DNA of 64,000 nt from Vibrio syngnathi (lineage in GTDB: Bacteria; Pseudomonadota; Gammaproteobacteria; Enterobacterales; Vibrionaceae). The stretch's first letter is position 1, and the number at the start of each line of letters is the position of its first letter. The DNA lies in assembly GCF_002119525.1 (NCBI RefSeq), contig NZ_CP017916.1:3162001-3226000 (forward strand), given 5' to 3'. Positions 10,424 to 21,028 of the stretch are shown here, piece by piece. Under the pieces are notes generated by a model. That model was not told the origin of the DNA, did not search any database, and was given only the letters and a program-made list of their open reading frames with translations. The position numbers and the translations under genes are program-made.

Positions 10424-12058
10424 CTAACGACGGTAAGCTCGCCAACTAAGCAACCAAAATGTGACACCTGCGATGCCACAGCCCATAGATAGCTGCTCAT
10501 AAGGGCTTGAAACTAATATTGCGGAGCATACGACTAAAGTGGCTCCAACACCAAACAAAAACTTTCCAGTCGCTTGTTGGCGTTTGGTATCTCGGTAGCC
10601 TTGATAAAGCTGATCCATTCTCTGGTTCATCGCTTTACCCTGACGAAGGCTGTCATAAAGTAACTCTGGCAGCTCTGGTAATTTCTCTGCCCAGAATGGC
10701 GCACGCTCTTTTACTGCGTTGATCACAGCTTGCGGCCCCACCTGATTCATCATCCAGGTTTCAAGGAAAGGCTTCGCCGTTGCCCACAAATCAAGTTGCG
10801 GATAAAGCTGACGGCCTAGACCTTCAACATACAACAAAGTCTTCTGCAGAAGTACCAACTGAGGTTGAACCTCCATGTTGAAACGTCTTGCTGTATTAAA
10901 TAAATTTAGCAACACATGGCCAAATGAGATCTCGCCAAGTGGTTTTGCAAAAATTGGCTCACACACCATGCGAATCGCAAATTCGAAATCATTGACGTTA
11001 GTGTCGTGTGGCACCCACCCTGAATCGACATGTAGCTCTGCAACTTTACGATAATCTCGATTAAAGAAAGCCAGTAAATTCTCGGCTAAGTAGCGCTTAT
11101 CTTCGCTATTAAGCGTGCCTACAATGCCACAATCCAAGCCAATCCACTGAGGGTTATCTGGATTTTCAGGGTTAACGAATACGTTACCTGGGTGCATGTC
11201 TGCATGGAAAAAGCTATCGCGGAACACTTGGGTGAAGAATACCGTCACACCACGTTCAGCCAGCAATTTCATGTTCGTGCCGTTGGCGTTCAGCGTTTCA
11301 ATATCCGAAACTTGAATACCATAGATTCGCTCTGACACCATCAAGGTTTCACTGCTTAAATCAGGGATAACCTCTGGAACATACAGCTCTTCACTGCCTT
11401 CAAAATTACGTCGCAGTTGAATCGCATTCGCAGCCTCGCGGCGCAAGTCGAGTTCATCCAGTAACGTTTTTTCGTACTCGTGAACCACCTCAACCGGTTT
11501 CAAACGACGTGCTTCAGGAAGCGACTTAGCGACTATACGCGCCATTCGGTGCATCAGTTTTAGATCTGCATCAATCACCGGACGAATATCAGGTCGAATG
11601 ACCTTCAGAACAATCTCGCGGCCGTTCTCTTTAAGCTTTGCAGTATGCACCTGAGCGATAGATGCTGAAGCCAATGGCTCGATATCAAAGTCAGTAAACC
11701 AGTTATCTAAGCTGCCACCCAGTGCCTTTTCCATATCTTGCTTGGCCAGTTGACCATCAAACGGCGCCACTTGGTCTTGCAGCAAAGCCAATTGATCTGC
11801 GATGTGAGGAGGAAACAGGTCACGACGCGTTGACATCATTTGACCAAACTTAATCCACACCGGCCCTAACTCTTGCAGAGCAAGACGCAAACGCTGACCC
11901 AACTCTTTATCTTGATGCTTATTTTTGAGCCAAAATAGAGACTTTCTCGCCAACAGTGGCGCTTTAGTCAAATGGTGCTCAGGCATCAATTCATCAAGGC
12001 CGTACTCTAACTGTACCTTGATAATATGATAAAGACGTTTCAGTTCTGTCGGGGTCAT
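10424..12058 (-). CDS. ubiB: UbiB atypical kinase, ubiquinone biosynthesis
   Basis: A 544-residue member of the ABC1/ADCK/UbiB family, required for aerobic ubiquinone synthesis as an ATPase or kinase-like accessory factor. The KxGQ motif ([16 protein letters not shown], near residue 70), an Ala-rich loop ([13 protein letters not shown]) and [11 protein letters not shown] catalytic-loop residues are visible. Two hydrophobic helices at the C-terminus (about 500-540) anchor it to the inner membrane. Its start overlaps the ubiJ stop by four bases. Confidence 0.96.
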   Translation of the reverse strand: MTPTELKRLYHIIKVQLEYGLDELMPEHHLTKAPLLARKSLFWLKNKHQDKELGQRLRLALQELGPVWIKFGQMMSTRRDLFPPHIADQLALLQDQVAPFDGQLAKQDMEKALGGSLDNWFTDFDIEPLASASIAQVHTAKLKENGREIVLKVIRPDIRPVIDADLKLMHRMARIVAKSLPEARRLKPVEVVHEYEKTLLDELDLRREAANAIQLRRNFEGSEELYVPEVIPDLSSETLMVSERIYGIQVSDIETLNANGTNMKLLAERGVTVFFTQVFRDSFFHADMHPGNVFVNPENPDNPQWIGLDCGIVGTLNSEDKRYLAENLLAFFNRDYRKVAELHVDSGWVPHDTNVNDFEFAIRMVCEPIFAKPLGEISFGHVLLNLFNTARRFNMEVQPQLVLLQKTLLYVEGLGRQLYPQLDLWATAKPFLETWMMNQVGPQAVINAVKERAPFWAEKLPELPELLYDSLRQGKAMNQRMDQLYQGYRDTKRQQATGKFLFGVGATLVVCSAILVSSPYEQLSMGCGIAGVTFWLLSWRAYRR

Positions 12059-12660
12059 ATTTTCTCCAACAGAGCGTTCAACTTAGCTTCAAGGCGAGCT
12101 ACCGAGCTTTTTACGTCATCAACCTGATCGCAAAAATGCACCACTTCTAATGGCGCTGGAGCAATCTTCCACTCTTCTGTCAGAACCTGAGCAACATGAT
12201 TTTGATGCTTAGTTGCTTGCTTAGCCACAAAGCCGCCGACGTTTTTAACGCCTTGTACCAAGGTATGAGCAACCACATCGCCAGTCACACGTGACAGCCA
12301 CTCTTCCAAATCAGGCTTGCAGTCTGTCATTAGCTGAGCAAATTTCTGAGCCAGTTGAATATCACCCTCTAAGATCAGCTTATCTTGCTTGATCAGTTTG
12401 GTGATGTTCGATTGCTCACGCAGTTCTGGCAGTACCGATAGGTTCAAAGATAGGTAGCAATCTGGTTGCCCTTCATATTCAGACAACACATCGATCTGTT
12501 GGCTAAAAACGAAAGTGAGAGTTTTATTCAGCTCTTTCAAATTAACTTGAATGATCTGCCCCTTTAAACGAGACAAACGACGAACCAAAGCTGGATCATC
12601 GTTCACGAAAGTATTTAAAGAGGTTTCAATAACCGCGGTGACCAATGGATCAAATGGCAT
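12055..12660 (-). CDS. ubiJ: UbiJ, SCP2-domain ubiquinone biosynthesis accessory factor
   Basis: A 201-residue protein with an SCP2 lipid-binding fold in the first about 115 residues and a C-terminal coiled coil ([19 protein letters not shown]). UbiJ scaffolds the soluble Ubi complex and holds polyprenyl intermediates. It sits between ubiE and ubiB in the conserved ubiE-ubiJ-ubiB order and overlaps ubiB by four bases. Confidence 0.93.
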   Translation of the reverse strand: MPFDPLVTAVIETSLNTFVNDDPALVRRLSRLKGQIIQVNLKELNKTLTFVFSQQIDVLSEYEGQPDCYLSLNLSVLPELREQSNITKLIKQDKLILEGDIQLAQKFAQLMTDCKPDLEEWLSRVTGDVVAHTLVQGVKNVGGFVAKQATKHQNHVAQVLTEEWKIAPAPLEVVHFCDQVDDVKSSVARLEAKLNALLEKI

Positions 12661-12757
12661 GACTGTCCTTACCTTTGAAAACGGATAAGCGTTAACCTAT
12701 CCGTTCTATCTTTATTCTTATTTTTAGCGTGCTCTACGAGCCTGCTACCAAGTTCGA

Positions 12758-13552
12758 CTAGAACTTGTAACCGCGGTGCAGCGCTACAATGCCGCCCGTT
12801 AGGTTGAAGTATTTCGTATTTTCAAAACCCGCTTCTTGCATCATGCCTTCCAAGGTTTCTTGGTTAGGGTGCATACGGATTGATTCTGCAAGGTAACGAT
12901 AGCTGTCTGCATCGTTAGCAATCAGTTCACCCATTTTTGGCAATAGGTGGAAAGAGTAGGCATCGTAAACCTTTGATAAAGGCTCAAGCACTGGTTTAGA
13001 AAACTCAAGAACCAACAGACGACCGCCCGGCTTCAGCACACGGTACATTGAACGCAGCGCTTGGTCTTTGTCGGTAACATTACGCAGACAGAAGCTGATG
13101 GTAATGCAATCGAAGTAGTTATCTGGGAAAGGCAGCTCTTCAGCATTCGCTTGTACGTAATGTACATTGCCAACAATACCGCTATCACGTAGTTTATCGC
13201 GGCCAACATTCAGCATTGAGTTGTTAATATCAGCAAGAACCACGTGGCCTTTTTCGCCAACGATACGCGAGAATTTCGCAGTAAGGTCGCCAGTACCACC
13301 ACCAAGGTCTAGGATACGTTGACCAGGGCGAACGCCACTGCAATCAATCGTGAATCGCTTCCACAAGCGGTGAACACCACCCGACATTAAGTCATTCATG
13401 ATGTCGTATTTAGCGGCTACAGAGTGAAATACCTCTGCTACTTTCGCGACTTTTTCGTCTTTTGCGACTGTTTCGAAACCAAAGTGTGTGGTTTCTGACT
13501 CTACTGCTGAATTTGTCTGCACGCTTGTGTCCATAATGCTGTTATCTACCAT
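12758..13552 (-). CDS. ubiE: Ubiquinone/menaquinone C-methyltransferase UbiE
   Basis: A SAM-dependent methyltransferase of up to 264 residues, with motif [11 protein letters not shown], motif II around [21 protein letters not shown] and the C-terminal [12 protein letters not shown]. It methylates the quinone ring in both ubiquinone and menaquinone pathways. The start is uncertain: ATG at 13552 or ATG at 13534, neither with a strong ribosome site. It heads the ubiE-ubiJ-ubiB-tatABC run and follows rmuC by about 50 bases. Confidence 0.95.
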   Translation of the reverse strand: MVDNSIMDTSVQTNSAVESETTHFGFETVAKDEKVAKVAEVFHSVAAKYDIMNDLMSGGVHRLWKRFTIDCSGVRPGQRILDLGGGTGDLTAKFSRIVGEKGHVVLADINNSMLNVGRDKLRDSGIVGNVHYVQANAEELPFPDNYFDCITISFCLRNVTDKDQALRSMYRVLKPGGRLLVLEFSKPVLEPLSKVYDAYSFHLLPKMGELIANDADSYRYLAESIRMHPNQETLEGMMQEAGFENTKYFNLTGGIVALHRGYKF

Positions 13553-13602
13553 GGTAAGTTCTCATCGACAGTGCACTCTCTATTTAGAGGCGCTGCGGCC
13601 GA

Positions 13603-15135
13603 TTAGTTTACTTTATCCTCAGCGGGTTGTCTTTCTACTAAGGAGGCATTTTCTGAAAAAGCCTCATTTTGAGCGATTTCCGCCAAGCCAACCGAGATAG
13701 GTTTCTTCACCTCGACACCCAATTGCTTAAAGCTTTCGGCCTGACGAATCACGTTACCACGCCCAGTCACAAGCTTATTCATCGCCCCTTGGTAGCTTTG
13801 ATTGGCTCTGTCTAATGAGCTACCAAGACCTTCCATATCATCAACGAACAAGCGCAGCTTGTCGTAAAGCTTGCTCGCGCGCTCCGCGATAACTTGCGCG
13901 TTCTGATTCTGTCGATCGTTGCGCCACAAGTTATCAATGGTACGCAGTGCCACCAGCAAGGTCGTAGGGCTGACCAAGATAATGTTTTGTTCCATCGCGT
14001 CTTTGACCAAGCTAGGGTCAGCTTGAATCGCGACTTGAAACGCGGGTTCTACCGGAATAAACATCAATACATAATCAAGGCTCTGTATACCTTTGAGCTG
14101 ATGATAATCCTTCTGACTCAAGCCTTTAATATGCGCTCGCAGTGAAGCTAGATGATCACGCAGTGCTGCATCGCGTTGTTGATCGGCCTCAGCGTTAAAG
14201 TAGCGCTCAAAAGCCACCAAAGCCATTTTCGAATCCACCACCACCTGCTTATCTTGGGGTAAATGCACAATCACATCCGGTTGATAACGCTTGCCGGCAT
14301 CGTTTTGTAGGTTCACTTGCGTTTGGTATTCATGACCTTCTCGTAAGCCAGAATCCGCCAACACACGAGCCAGTACTACTTCGCCCCAGTTACCTTGCTG
14401 CTTGTTATCACCCTTTAGCGCTTGAGTTAGGTTAACCGCTTCGCGAGTCATACTTTCGTTAAGGCGCTGCAAGTTTTTAAGCTCATGCACTAAGGTGTGG
14501 CGCTCTTTGGCTTCTTGGCTAAAGCTATCGTTAACCTGCTTCTTAAAGCCTTCCAACTGCTCTCTTAGTGGAGACAACAAACCTTCTAGGCTCTGCTTGT
14601 TCTGCTGATCGACCTTGGCGGTTTTACTCTCAAAAAGTTGGTTCGCTAACAATTCAAACTGCTGCTTAAGTCGAGATTCAGCTTGTTCTAGCAACTGCAG
14701 CTTTTCGCTATTGGCGAGGTTTTCTTGATCATGCCTTGCTTCTTGTTCGCGCAGTTCGGCTTCCAATTCAGATTTATGGTCTTTCAGCACATTGATCTCA
14801 TCAGCGTACTGCTGGCGCTCTTGCTTTACTGCCTCAAAGTAGCGCAGCTTTTCCATCGCAGCCATCACCTTACCGTGTGCTTGCTTGAGCTCGAATGCCG
14901 CTTTGTCTCGGTCATCATCTAACTCATTGAGTTCTTGTTGCGCCTCTGCGAGTGATGATTTGAGCTGAGCTTGCTGAGATTCATGCAACAAACGATCGGA
15001 CTCTAGCTGCTGCTCGAGCAATCGCTGCTGAAAAGAGAGCTTCTGTTTAATCCACCAACCCACGACACCACCGCTGACGAGCGCGCCAGAAATTGCAGCA
15101 ATAAGCGTTGCCTGATGTTCGATAATCCATTGCAT
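13603..15135 (-). CDS. rmuC: DNA recombination protein RmuC
   Basis: A 510-residue protein with an N-terminal membrane helix (about 10-30, ATLIAAISGALVSGGVVGWW), a long coiled coil (about 35-200) and the RmuC restriction-endonuclease-like core (about 230-430: GNWGEVVLARVLADSGLREG, PDVIVHLPQDKQVVVDSKMA). Members suppress recombination at inverted repeats and are thought to cut aberrant DNA. It is immediately upstream of ubiE, the usual gammaproteobacterial arrangement. Confidence 0.95.
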   Translation of the reverse strand: MQWIIEHQATLIAAISGALVSGGVVGWWIKQKLSFQQRLLEQQLESDRLLHESQQAQLKSSLAEAQQELNELDDDRDKAAFELKQAHGKVMAAMEKLRYFEAVKQERQQYADEINVLKDHKSELEAELREQEARHDQENLANSEKLQLLEQAESRLKQQFELLANQLFESKTAKVDQQNKQSLEGLLSPLREQLEGFKKQVNDSFSQEAKERHTLVHELKNLQRLNESMTREAVNLTQALKGDNKQQGNWGEVVLARVLADSGLREGHEYQTQVNLQNDAGKRYQPDVIVHLPQDKQVVVDSKMALVAFERYFNAEADQQRDAALRDHLASLRAHIKGLSQKDYHQLKGIQSLDYVLMFIPVEPAFQVAIQADPSLVKDAMEQNIILVSPTTLLVALRTIDNLWRNDRQNQNAQVIAERASKLYDKLRLFVDDMEGLGSSLDRANQSYQGAMNKLVTGRGNVIRQAESFKQLGVEVKKPISVGLAEIAQNEAFSENASLVERQPAEDKVN

Positions 15136-15273
15136 GATAATGATTTAGCCCAATTGGAAATAACTCATTAAATGGTATTTTGATACTGGATAAATGTCCA
15201 GTTTGCCGTATTAAAATTCGACAGATAGACTAAGCGCTCCGTATTCTGCCCCATCAAATTAGAATGAGTTGCT

Positions 15274-16167
15274 ATGAACGAACGTCGTGCCTTGGGCTTT
15301 GGCCTTGCTGCGGTATTGCTGTGGTCAACAGTCGCTACTGCTTTTAAGCTGACCCTTGCTGAGTTTTCACCGATTCAAATGCTGACCATCGCCAGCATTG
15401 TATCGTCGATTGCGCTGATCGCGGTTTGCGCGTTTCAAGGTAAGATTTCTCAACTGAGTACTACGTTTCTTTCAAACCCTTGGTATTACTTACTGCTTGG
15501 TTTGGTGAACCCTCTAGCCTACTACCTGATTCTATTCAAAGCCTACGACCTGTTGCCTGCATCTCAAGCACAAGCCATCAACTACAGTTGGGCGATCACG
15601 CTGACTCTAATGGCAGCGGTGTTTCTAGGGCAAAAGATTCGTAAGCAAGATTGGATTGCTTGTACCTTCAGTTATGCGGGTGTGGTTGTGATTGCCACCA
15701 AAGGTGATGTGTTAGGCATGCAGTTCGATAGCCCACTCGGTGTGGCCTTGGCTCTGCTTTCAACGCTACTGTGGGCGGGCTACTGGATTCTCAATACCAA
15801 AAATAAAGCAGACCCTGTGGTGGGTGTATTACTTGGGTTCTTAGTGGCACTGCCATTCGCGATTGGTTTAACCATTTACGAAGGCGAGAGCTTTAGCCAA
15901 ATCACAGCGAAAGGTTGGATGGCCGTGACTTATGTCGGCCTGTTCGAGATGGGCATTACCTTTGTCTTGTGGCTATCAGCACTCAAGCTAACCAACAATA
16001 CGGCACGTATCAGTAACCTGATTTTTGCCTCGCCGTTTATCTCGCTAATGCTACTTTCGACCATTATTGGCGAAGAGATTCACCCGGCAACACTGTTTGG
16101 TTTGATGCTGATTATTGCGGGTTTGGTGATTCAACAGATCAAATTTTCAAAAAACAAACCTGCGTGA
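15274..16167 (+). CDS. EamA/DMT-superfamily exporter
   Basis: A 297-residue integral membrane protein with about ten hydrophobic helices arranged as two EamA repeats, starting at MNERRALGFGLAAVLLWSTV. Relatives export amino acids or metabolites, but the substrate cannot be read. It diverges from rmuC with about 140 bases between and is followed by a perfect-palindrome terminator. Confidence 0.85.
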   Translation: MNERRALGFGLAAVLLWSTVATAFKLTLAEFSPIQMLTIASIVSSIALIAVCAFQGKISQLSTTFLSNPWYYLLLGLVNPLAYYLILFKAYDLLPASQAQAINYSWAITLTLMAAVFLGQKIRKQDWIACTFSYAGVVVIATKGDVLGMQFDSPLGVALALLSTLLWAGYWILNTKNKADPVVGVLLGFLVALPFAIGLTIYEGESFSQITAKGWMAVTYVGLFEMGITFVLWLSALKLTNNTARISNLIFASPFISLMLLSTIIGEEIHPATLFGLMLIIAGLVIQQIKFSKNKPA

Positions 16168-16258
16168 CTGAGTAAATGAATAAATGAGCTAAAAGACTCG
16201 ATTGAGCACGAAAAGCTATCGATACAGTCGAATTTTCTCAATTAGATGTTAGATACAA

Positions 16259-16290
16259 AAATGGCGAGTCATATGACTCGCCATTTTTAT
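16259..16290. terminator. Bidirectional terminator between the EamA gene and yhiN
   Basis: GGCGAGTCATATGACTCGCC is a perfect palindrome flanked by A and T runs, so it can end transcripts from both converging genes. Confidence 0.85.
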
Positions 16291-16322
16291 GTAATTTAAA
16301 ATCTAATGGATAAGCCCAAAGC

Positions 16323-16503
16323 TTAAACCCACTGGCCTGCTGCAAAGCCAGAACTCCAACACCATTGGAAGTTATAGCCCCCTAACCAACCCGTTACGTC
16401 CATTACTTCACCGATGAAATAGAGGCCAGACACACTCTTACACTCCATGGTTTTCGAAGATAGGTGATCAGTATCCACTCCGCCTAGAGTCACTTCGGCA
16501 GTT
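16323..16503 (-). pseudogene. yhiN: 3' fragment of native yhiN, cut off by the island
   Basis: The last 60 codons of the flavoprotein gene whose 5' part lies at 37811-38826. It encodes AEVTLGGVDTDHLSSKTME and ends FQWCWSSGFAAGQWV, aligning directly with the end of the complete copy at 30089-31285. The break falls within GYRT|AEVT. Rejoining 37811-38826 to 16323-16503, with one GTT shared, gives 398 codons including the stop, close to the 399-codon intact copy. The reading can extend a few codons into the island (to 16520), but those codons are foreign. Confidence 0.93.
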
Positions 16504-16533
16504 TTCCTAACACAGTCCATAAGTTGTCAAAAT
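16504..16533 (+). repeat. Left terminal inverted repeat of the island
   Basis: Reading inward, TTCCTAACACA, then a six-base spacer GTCCAT, then AAGTTGTCAAAAT. The right end has the same two blocks in opposite orientation with a two-base spacer. The outer TTCC lies directly against yhiN sequence. Confidence 0.9.
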
Positions 16534-16736
16534 ACAATTTATCAATTCTGTATTTTATACTTCAAACTTAACTTGCAGCACTGTAAGTTCTCAAGAAACC
16601 GAACTGATATAAAAACCAAATTAGCAATTCAACAATGGTTATACCCACATTTTTGAACCGCATTGGGGAGATGTCATGGGCTTTGCTAAGAACCAGAGAA
16701 CATCAAATAGCAATGCATAACTATTCAACTAGTGTA

Positions 16737-17567
16737 TTACATTGGTTGAACTGAGTTAGCCAAACGCTTTTCATGCCCTAGAGGTGTAGTATAAAAACGC
16801 TGCTCAATACCGTAGAGCAAATATTTCAGCTCATCGTCTGAATTGATTTCAAACTTACTGTTTTCTTTATCGAACGTTAACTTTTGCTCACAGTAACTAT
16901 GAATATACGAGTACATTTGGTCTCGCTCTTCCACTGGTAATGCCGCCAGTGTATCCATTGCCAATGCGATACGTTTACGGTTAGGCTTTGATACCTTCGA
17001 CGTATCATAACCATCAGCAAGCTCAATAAAGTCCTCTTCTAAGAACTTTTCAACCTCTTCTTTTGTTGCTTCTTTGTATAGCTCATCAATACCTTTAAAG
17101 ATGCTAGATATTGTCGCTAGACTCTTAAATACTAACTTATCCTGCGCTTTGTAGTAGACAGCATCAGCCACTTGATTAACAACCAAACGCTTTTCAGTAC
17201 TTTCAAGCTCCGCCGCTTCACCGAATGCAATCATCTTCTTGGTGACAAAAAGGGAAGGCGTTATTTTTTGGAAATAGAAATTATTGCCTTGAATCGCATA
17301 AAGCAGAGTAATGTCTTTAAACTTAGCTTTTGGAAGGTCGTCATAATCTTTTGAATCAAAATCGGCTTTAAGAATATCAACGCAGTATGGCTGCTGACTA
17401 AAGTTATCGATTTTAAACCACGAATCTTCGTCTAGGTTGTGGTCAGGGGCATAATCAACACAGGCATCATCAGTAACGAGCAACTCCTCGAACAGTGTTT
17501 CGTCTGAAAGCAGCTTAAATACATTCTTTTTACTGCGACCTTTAACTTTAGTCAGTACTGAATCCAC
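16737..17567 (-). CDS. kwaB: Probable Kiwa defence protein KwaB (DUF4868)
   Basis: A 276-residue soluble protein that resembles the DUF4868 family, the KwaB half of the Kiwa anti-phage system. The family-like core runs from about residue 85 to 240 (LLYAIQGNNFYFQKITPS, DAVYYKAQDKLVFKSLATIS, IFKGIDELYKEA, SKPNRKRIALAMDTLAAL). The GTG at 17567 is used: AGGA lies just upstream inside the end of kwaA, two bases away. Kiwa pairs a membrane sensor (KwaA) with this DNA-acting partner. The assignment rests on family resemblance plus the adjacent four-helix membrane protein; it needs a profile search. Somewhat shorter than the roughly 315 residues of the described protein. Confidence 0.72.
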   Translation of the reverse strand: MDSVLTKVKGRSKKNVFKLLSDETLFEELLVTDDACVDYAPDHNLDEDSWFKIDNFSQQPYCVDILKADFDSKDYDDLPKAKFKDITLLYAIQGNNFYFQKITPSLFVTKKMIAFGEAAELESTEKRLVVNQVADAVYYKAQDKLVFKSLATISSIFKGIDELYKEATKEEVEKFLEEDFIELADGYDTSKVSKPNRKRIALAMDTLAALPVEERDQMYSYIHSYCEQKLTFDKENSKFEINSDDELKYLLYGIEQRFYTTPLGHEKRLANSVQPM

Positions 17568-17569
17568 GA

Positions 17570-18118
17570 TTATCCTCGCTCAATAAATGTATAATTATTA
17601 ATACGATAAGCTTTATCTATCACTATATCACCTGGTGTTTTATAACGCTCTTTGCTTATCAAAAAGATGGTTGCACCATTTTTCGTTTTGATGTTGTAGA
17701 ACTCAAATCCAAACAATAAAAACAGCGGGTTGAAGTAAAGCGCCTGTGATAAGAAAGTAAACACAAACAGGACACCATAGACAAAAAACAAGGTTTCCCA
17801 ACTGCCAATGCTTAGTGCCACAAAAAAGTAGCCTAAGTAACTAGGAAGAAAACTGTTATTAGCGTGTTCAACCTCAACCACCTGGCCTGGTTTGAATTCA
17901 TCCTTACCAAGGTATCGACAGAGGAAGATGCTCAGCCCACTTAACGCTATTGGTATCAAGAGATAAAGAATGTATGAAATTGCGTTCGGCAACGTCGCTA
18001 AGTAAGTACACCTTTCAAAAAAGTGACCTAACGTGTAGCTTTTTTGCACCACAAATATTATCAACAACAAGGATGTTGCCGTTACAGTGAGCAGTAGCCG
18101 ATACGAAATATTCATCAT
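17570..18118 (-). CDS. kwaA: Probable Kiwa membrane protein KwaA
   Basis: A 182-residue inner-membrane protein with four predicted helices (about 7-25, 46-68, 92-110, 112-132) and a basic C-terminal cytoplasmic tail (about 140-182). Size, topology and position directly before a DUF4868 gene fit KwaA, the membrane subunit of Kiwa that is thought to sense phage at the envelope. Its ATG overlaps the hsdS stop codon by four bases and it ends two bases before kwaB, so all three are translationally coupled. Small membrane proteins diverge fast, so identity rests mainly on context. Confidence 0.7.
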   Translation of the reverse strand: MMNISYRLLLTVTATSLLLIIFVVQKSYTLGHFFERCTYLATLPNAISYILYLLIPIALSGLSIFLCRYLGKDEFKPGQVVEVEHANNSFLPSYLGYFFVALSIGSWETLFFVYGVLFVFTFLSQALYFNPLFLLFGFEFYNIKTKNGATIFLISKERYKTPGDIVIDKAYRINNYTFIERG

Positions 18119-19398
18119 TTAACAGTGACTTGTCCGTTCATTAGCATAGGGAGAAGCCAATCGCGCAGCTCCACTAGCTTTTTATTTTCCTGTACAACAA
18201 TATCTCTCCGCTGAAGTATAGGCTTACTGAGTTCTTCAAATCTATTAATAAGATATTGAGGAGGTAGCTCTGTTTTGTACCAGTTCACACCTTTCAGATC
18301 CAAGTGAAGAACCAACGTTCCTGATGCAAAGTGCTTGATGTAATTATGATAGTAATCAGAATTAAATAGCCTTTCTAGGTAAGTATTACCAAAATAGCTA
18401 GACTTAACCAAAGCAACATCACAAGAGATCAAAGCTCGCTTTTCTTCAAAAGCATCAGGAATAATAAATCCTTTACCTATAATATCAGCGTTTCTAGTGA
18501 CATCGGTTATAGCAATCACTAAATCACCAGTGTTACATAACTTGTCAAGCTTATAACTCCCTGAAAAGTACTTTGTCCCGTTTAGCTTAAACCTCCCACT
18601 CAATAAAAAGGAATTGAGGTTCAATAATGGTGTGCCTGTTTCAGCAATATCTTTACTTCGGTAGGAAATCCCTCTACTAAACGTTATATGTTCACCTAAC
18701 TCACAAACTTCCCATCCTTCTGGAATCTCACGCTTTAAAGTCTCATTAAACACCATTTTACCACCAGAGGCTTTATATGGTTTTCCATTCGTATCAGGAA
18801 AATCAAACTGAACAAACCAATAGTCGTACAGCGTTTTAAGCATAGCTTCAAGCTCAGTATCAATTCGGTTATTGAGTTCAATTTTTTCATTCAATAAGCA
18901 AAGTAGATCACCAACTTTAACTTGCTCATCAAACTCCGGTAAAAGCAGATCCAAATAAGAAAAAATAGCCTCATTTAAACTAGCACGCAGAGTCATGACT
19001 GCATTATTTGTCATGGTCTTTCTAAACATTGGGCTTCTAAGATAAAAAGCCATAAACTTTGAGTATGTTATATCTGATTGAGTTGGACGAAGACGCTTTA
19101 CAAAACCACTAAATGCCGCATTAGGGTAATCTTTTGTCGCTACGCAACTCATAGCAAGCTCATCGACTACTTCACTTGTACGAGTAAGAAAAATATCTCC
19201 ATTTTTAATAGAGTAAGTCTCTTTTTCCTTTTCTGATGTAGCCATTAGGTCATTTAATTCATCAGGAACAAAGTAATTTTTGAACACAGTAGAGAATGAT
19301 AAGAATGGACTACCATGACCAGCTTGTTCCTTAGTAGAGGATATGCCAGAAGACATAGTATACAATTCACAAAACCGATATTTCTTTAAATTACTCAT
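18115..19398 (-). CDS. hsdS: Type I restriction enzyme specificity subunit HsdS
   Basis: A 427-residue specificity subunit with two target-recognition domains (about 1-150 and 205-370). Each is followed by a conserved helical spacer: LLCLLNEKIELNNRIDTELE with LYDYWFVQFDFP in the centre, and RRDIVVQENKKLVELRDWLL at the end. It directs the HsdM/HsdR complex to a bipartite DNA site that cannot be deduced here. Both domains are full length with no frame breaks, so the subunit looks functional. It overlaps hsdM by eight bases and kwaA by four. Confidence 0.93.
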   Translation of the reverse strand: MSNLKKYRFCELYTMSSGISSTKEQAGHGSPFLSFSTVFKNYFVPDELNDLMATSEKEKETYSIKNGDIFLTRTSEVVDELAMSCVATKDYPNAAFSGFVKRLRPTQSDITYSKFMAFYLRSPMFRKTMTNNAVMTLRASLNEAIFSYLDLLLPEFDEQVKVGDLLCLLNEKIELNNRIDTELEAMLKTLYDYWFVQFDFPDTNGKPYKASGGKMVFNETLKREIPEGWEVCELGEHITFSRGISYRSKDIAETGTPLLNLNSFLLSGRFKLNGTKYFSGSYKLDKLCNTGDLVIAITDVTRNADIIGKGFIIPDAFEEKRALISCDVALVKSSYFGNTYLERLFNSDYYHNYIKHFASGTLVLHLDLKGVNWYKTELPPQYLINRFEELSKPILQRRDIVVQENKKLVELRDWLLPMLMNGQVTVK

Positions 19399-21022
19399 AA
19401 ATCAATCCAGAAAGCTGTTTTTTTATCTCTGCATCAATATCACGAGACTGACTAAATAATTTATCTAATTTATTACTAAAGGTACTCATTCGTTCAGAAT
19501 ACTGCTCCTTAGTCATATCCACATACTCAATTTTAACTTCATAATATTGACCTGCACTGAGGCTGTAATTTTTCGCAATAATATCGTCATAACTAACAGC
19601 TACCGATAAATCATCTTCTGTCCATTTATTATTGAACACATCAATGATCTGTTGCTCTTCTTCTGGAGCAAGGACAGTTTTCAGGTTCTTCCCTTCTTTG
19701 ACCTTTTGACCAAGGTTAGACGCATCAACCAGTATCACCTTATTTTTATTACTACTATCAATAAACAAAATCGAAACATTCGTCCCTGTAGTAGCAAAGA
19801 TGTTCGATGGCATTGATACAACACCAGCTAGCATTTGGTTATCAACTAAATACTGACGAATTTTCTTATCAATACCCGACTGAGCGGTCATAAACCCAGT
19901 TGGCAACACAACCGCAGCTTTACCATCAGGTTTCAGTGAATAAATAATATGCTGCAAGAAAAGCTGATAGAAGGCCATTTTATCTTTAGCTTTTGCTGGG
20001 ATTTTAGGTACACCAGCAAAGAAGCGTTTTTTATGCTCTTTACCTTCCAGCTCTTCATGTATTTCACTAAAATCAAGCTTAAATGGTGGATTAGAAACTA
20101 TATAATCAAATTGCTTTAGACTGGCCCCTTCTTTGTGCTGTGGGTGCCGCATAGTGTCACCTTCAATCACATTAGGAATTGAATGCACAAGGTTATTTAA
20201 GATTAAGTTCAATCGTAAAAGGTTCGATGACTTTTTCGAGATATCCTGAGTAAAGATAGAACAACGACTTTCACCAATGGCGTGTGCAACGTTCATCAAC
20301 AAAGTACCTGAGCCGGCTGATGGGTCATAACAACTTACGTTACTAATTTTTCCTTGCTGTTCTTCTGGTACAAGAATGTTAGCCATAATTCGAGCAACGG
20401 CATGAGGGGTATAGTACTCGGCATACTTGCCGCCTGAATTACTATTGTAGTCTTTTATTAGGTATTCAAAGATCACTGCATAGAAGTCGTACTTTTGGGT
20501 AAAAATACGCTCAAAGCTAAACTCAGCAATACTATTAATGATTGCGCGACAGAAGTCATCACGCTTACTAACGGTCACGTACTCACTGATCGATTCGAAC
20601 AGTGCAACCTTCTCACCAGAGTCGGTCATAACTGAGAAGGTATCACTGTTGAGCATCGAGATATCGCGTAGTGTGTCATCGAACAACTTAGCGAAATCGG
20701 CTTCATTTTGTTTCGCAAATAAGGTGGAGATGAAATGCTCTTGTTTTAGCTCTGCTGCATCGGCTGGCAACTGCATCGCAAGCATTTCTCGCTCATCATC
20801 GCTTAGTGCGATAAACGCTTGCTCCCAGTTATCACTACTTTCCAGCTTGGGTTCAATTTGTTTCGTTTCATAAGTGAACTTATCGTTCAATAGCTTATAC
20901 AAGAATACCTGAGTAATGATCTTAAACTCACTCGCGTCATTACCTAGGCCATTACGAGCACATGTTGATTTTAAATCATCGATCAGCTGTTTAGTTTTAC
21001 TTTGGAAATCTTGTTCTACCAT
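19391..21022 (-). CDS. hsdM: Type I restriction-modification DNA methyltransferase HsdM
   Basis: A 543-residue adenine-N6 methyltransferase. An N-terminal helical domain (about 1-130) precedes the SAM-binding motif DPSAGSGTLL (near 236) and the catalytic motif NPPF (SNPPFKLDF, near 312). It modifies the host copy of the HsdS site and is required for both methylation and restriction. The ATG lies six bases after the hsdR stop, with AGGA inside that junction. Confidence 0.96.
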   Translation of the reverse strand: MVEQDFQSKTKQLIDDLKSTCARNGLGNDASEFKIITQVFLYKLLNDKFTYETKQIEPKLESSDNWEQAFIALSDDEREMLAMQLPADAAELKQEHFISTLFAKQNEADFAKLFDDTLRDISMLNSDTFSVMTDSGEKVALFESISEYVTVSKRDDFCRAIINSIAEFSFERIFTQKYDFYAVIFEYLIKDYNSNSGGKYAEYYTPHAVARIMANILVPEEQQGKISNVSCYDPSAGSGTLLMNVAHAIGESRCSIFTQDISKKSSNLLRLNLILNNLVHSIPNVIEGDTMRHPQHKEGASLKQFDYIVSNPPFKLDFSEIHEELEGKEHKKRFFAGVPKIPAKAKDKMAFYQLFLQHIIYSLKPDGKAAVVLPTGFMTAQSGIDKKIRQYLVDNQMLAGVVSMPSNIFATTGTNVSILFIDSSNKNKVILVDASNLGQKVKEGKNLKTVLAPEEEQQIIDVFNNKWTEDDLSVAVSYDDIIAKNYSLSAGQYYEVKIEYVDMTKEQYSERMSTFSNKLDKLFSQSRDIDAEIKKQLSGLIYE

Positions 21023-21028
21023 TTTGTC

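Noticed and set aside
16323..16520. A genuine 65-residue protein at the left island edge
   Set aside because: Codons from 16504 on are island sequence, and the rest is the broken C-terminus of yhiN.
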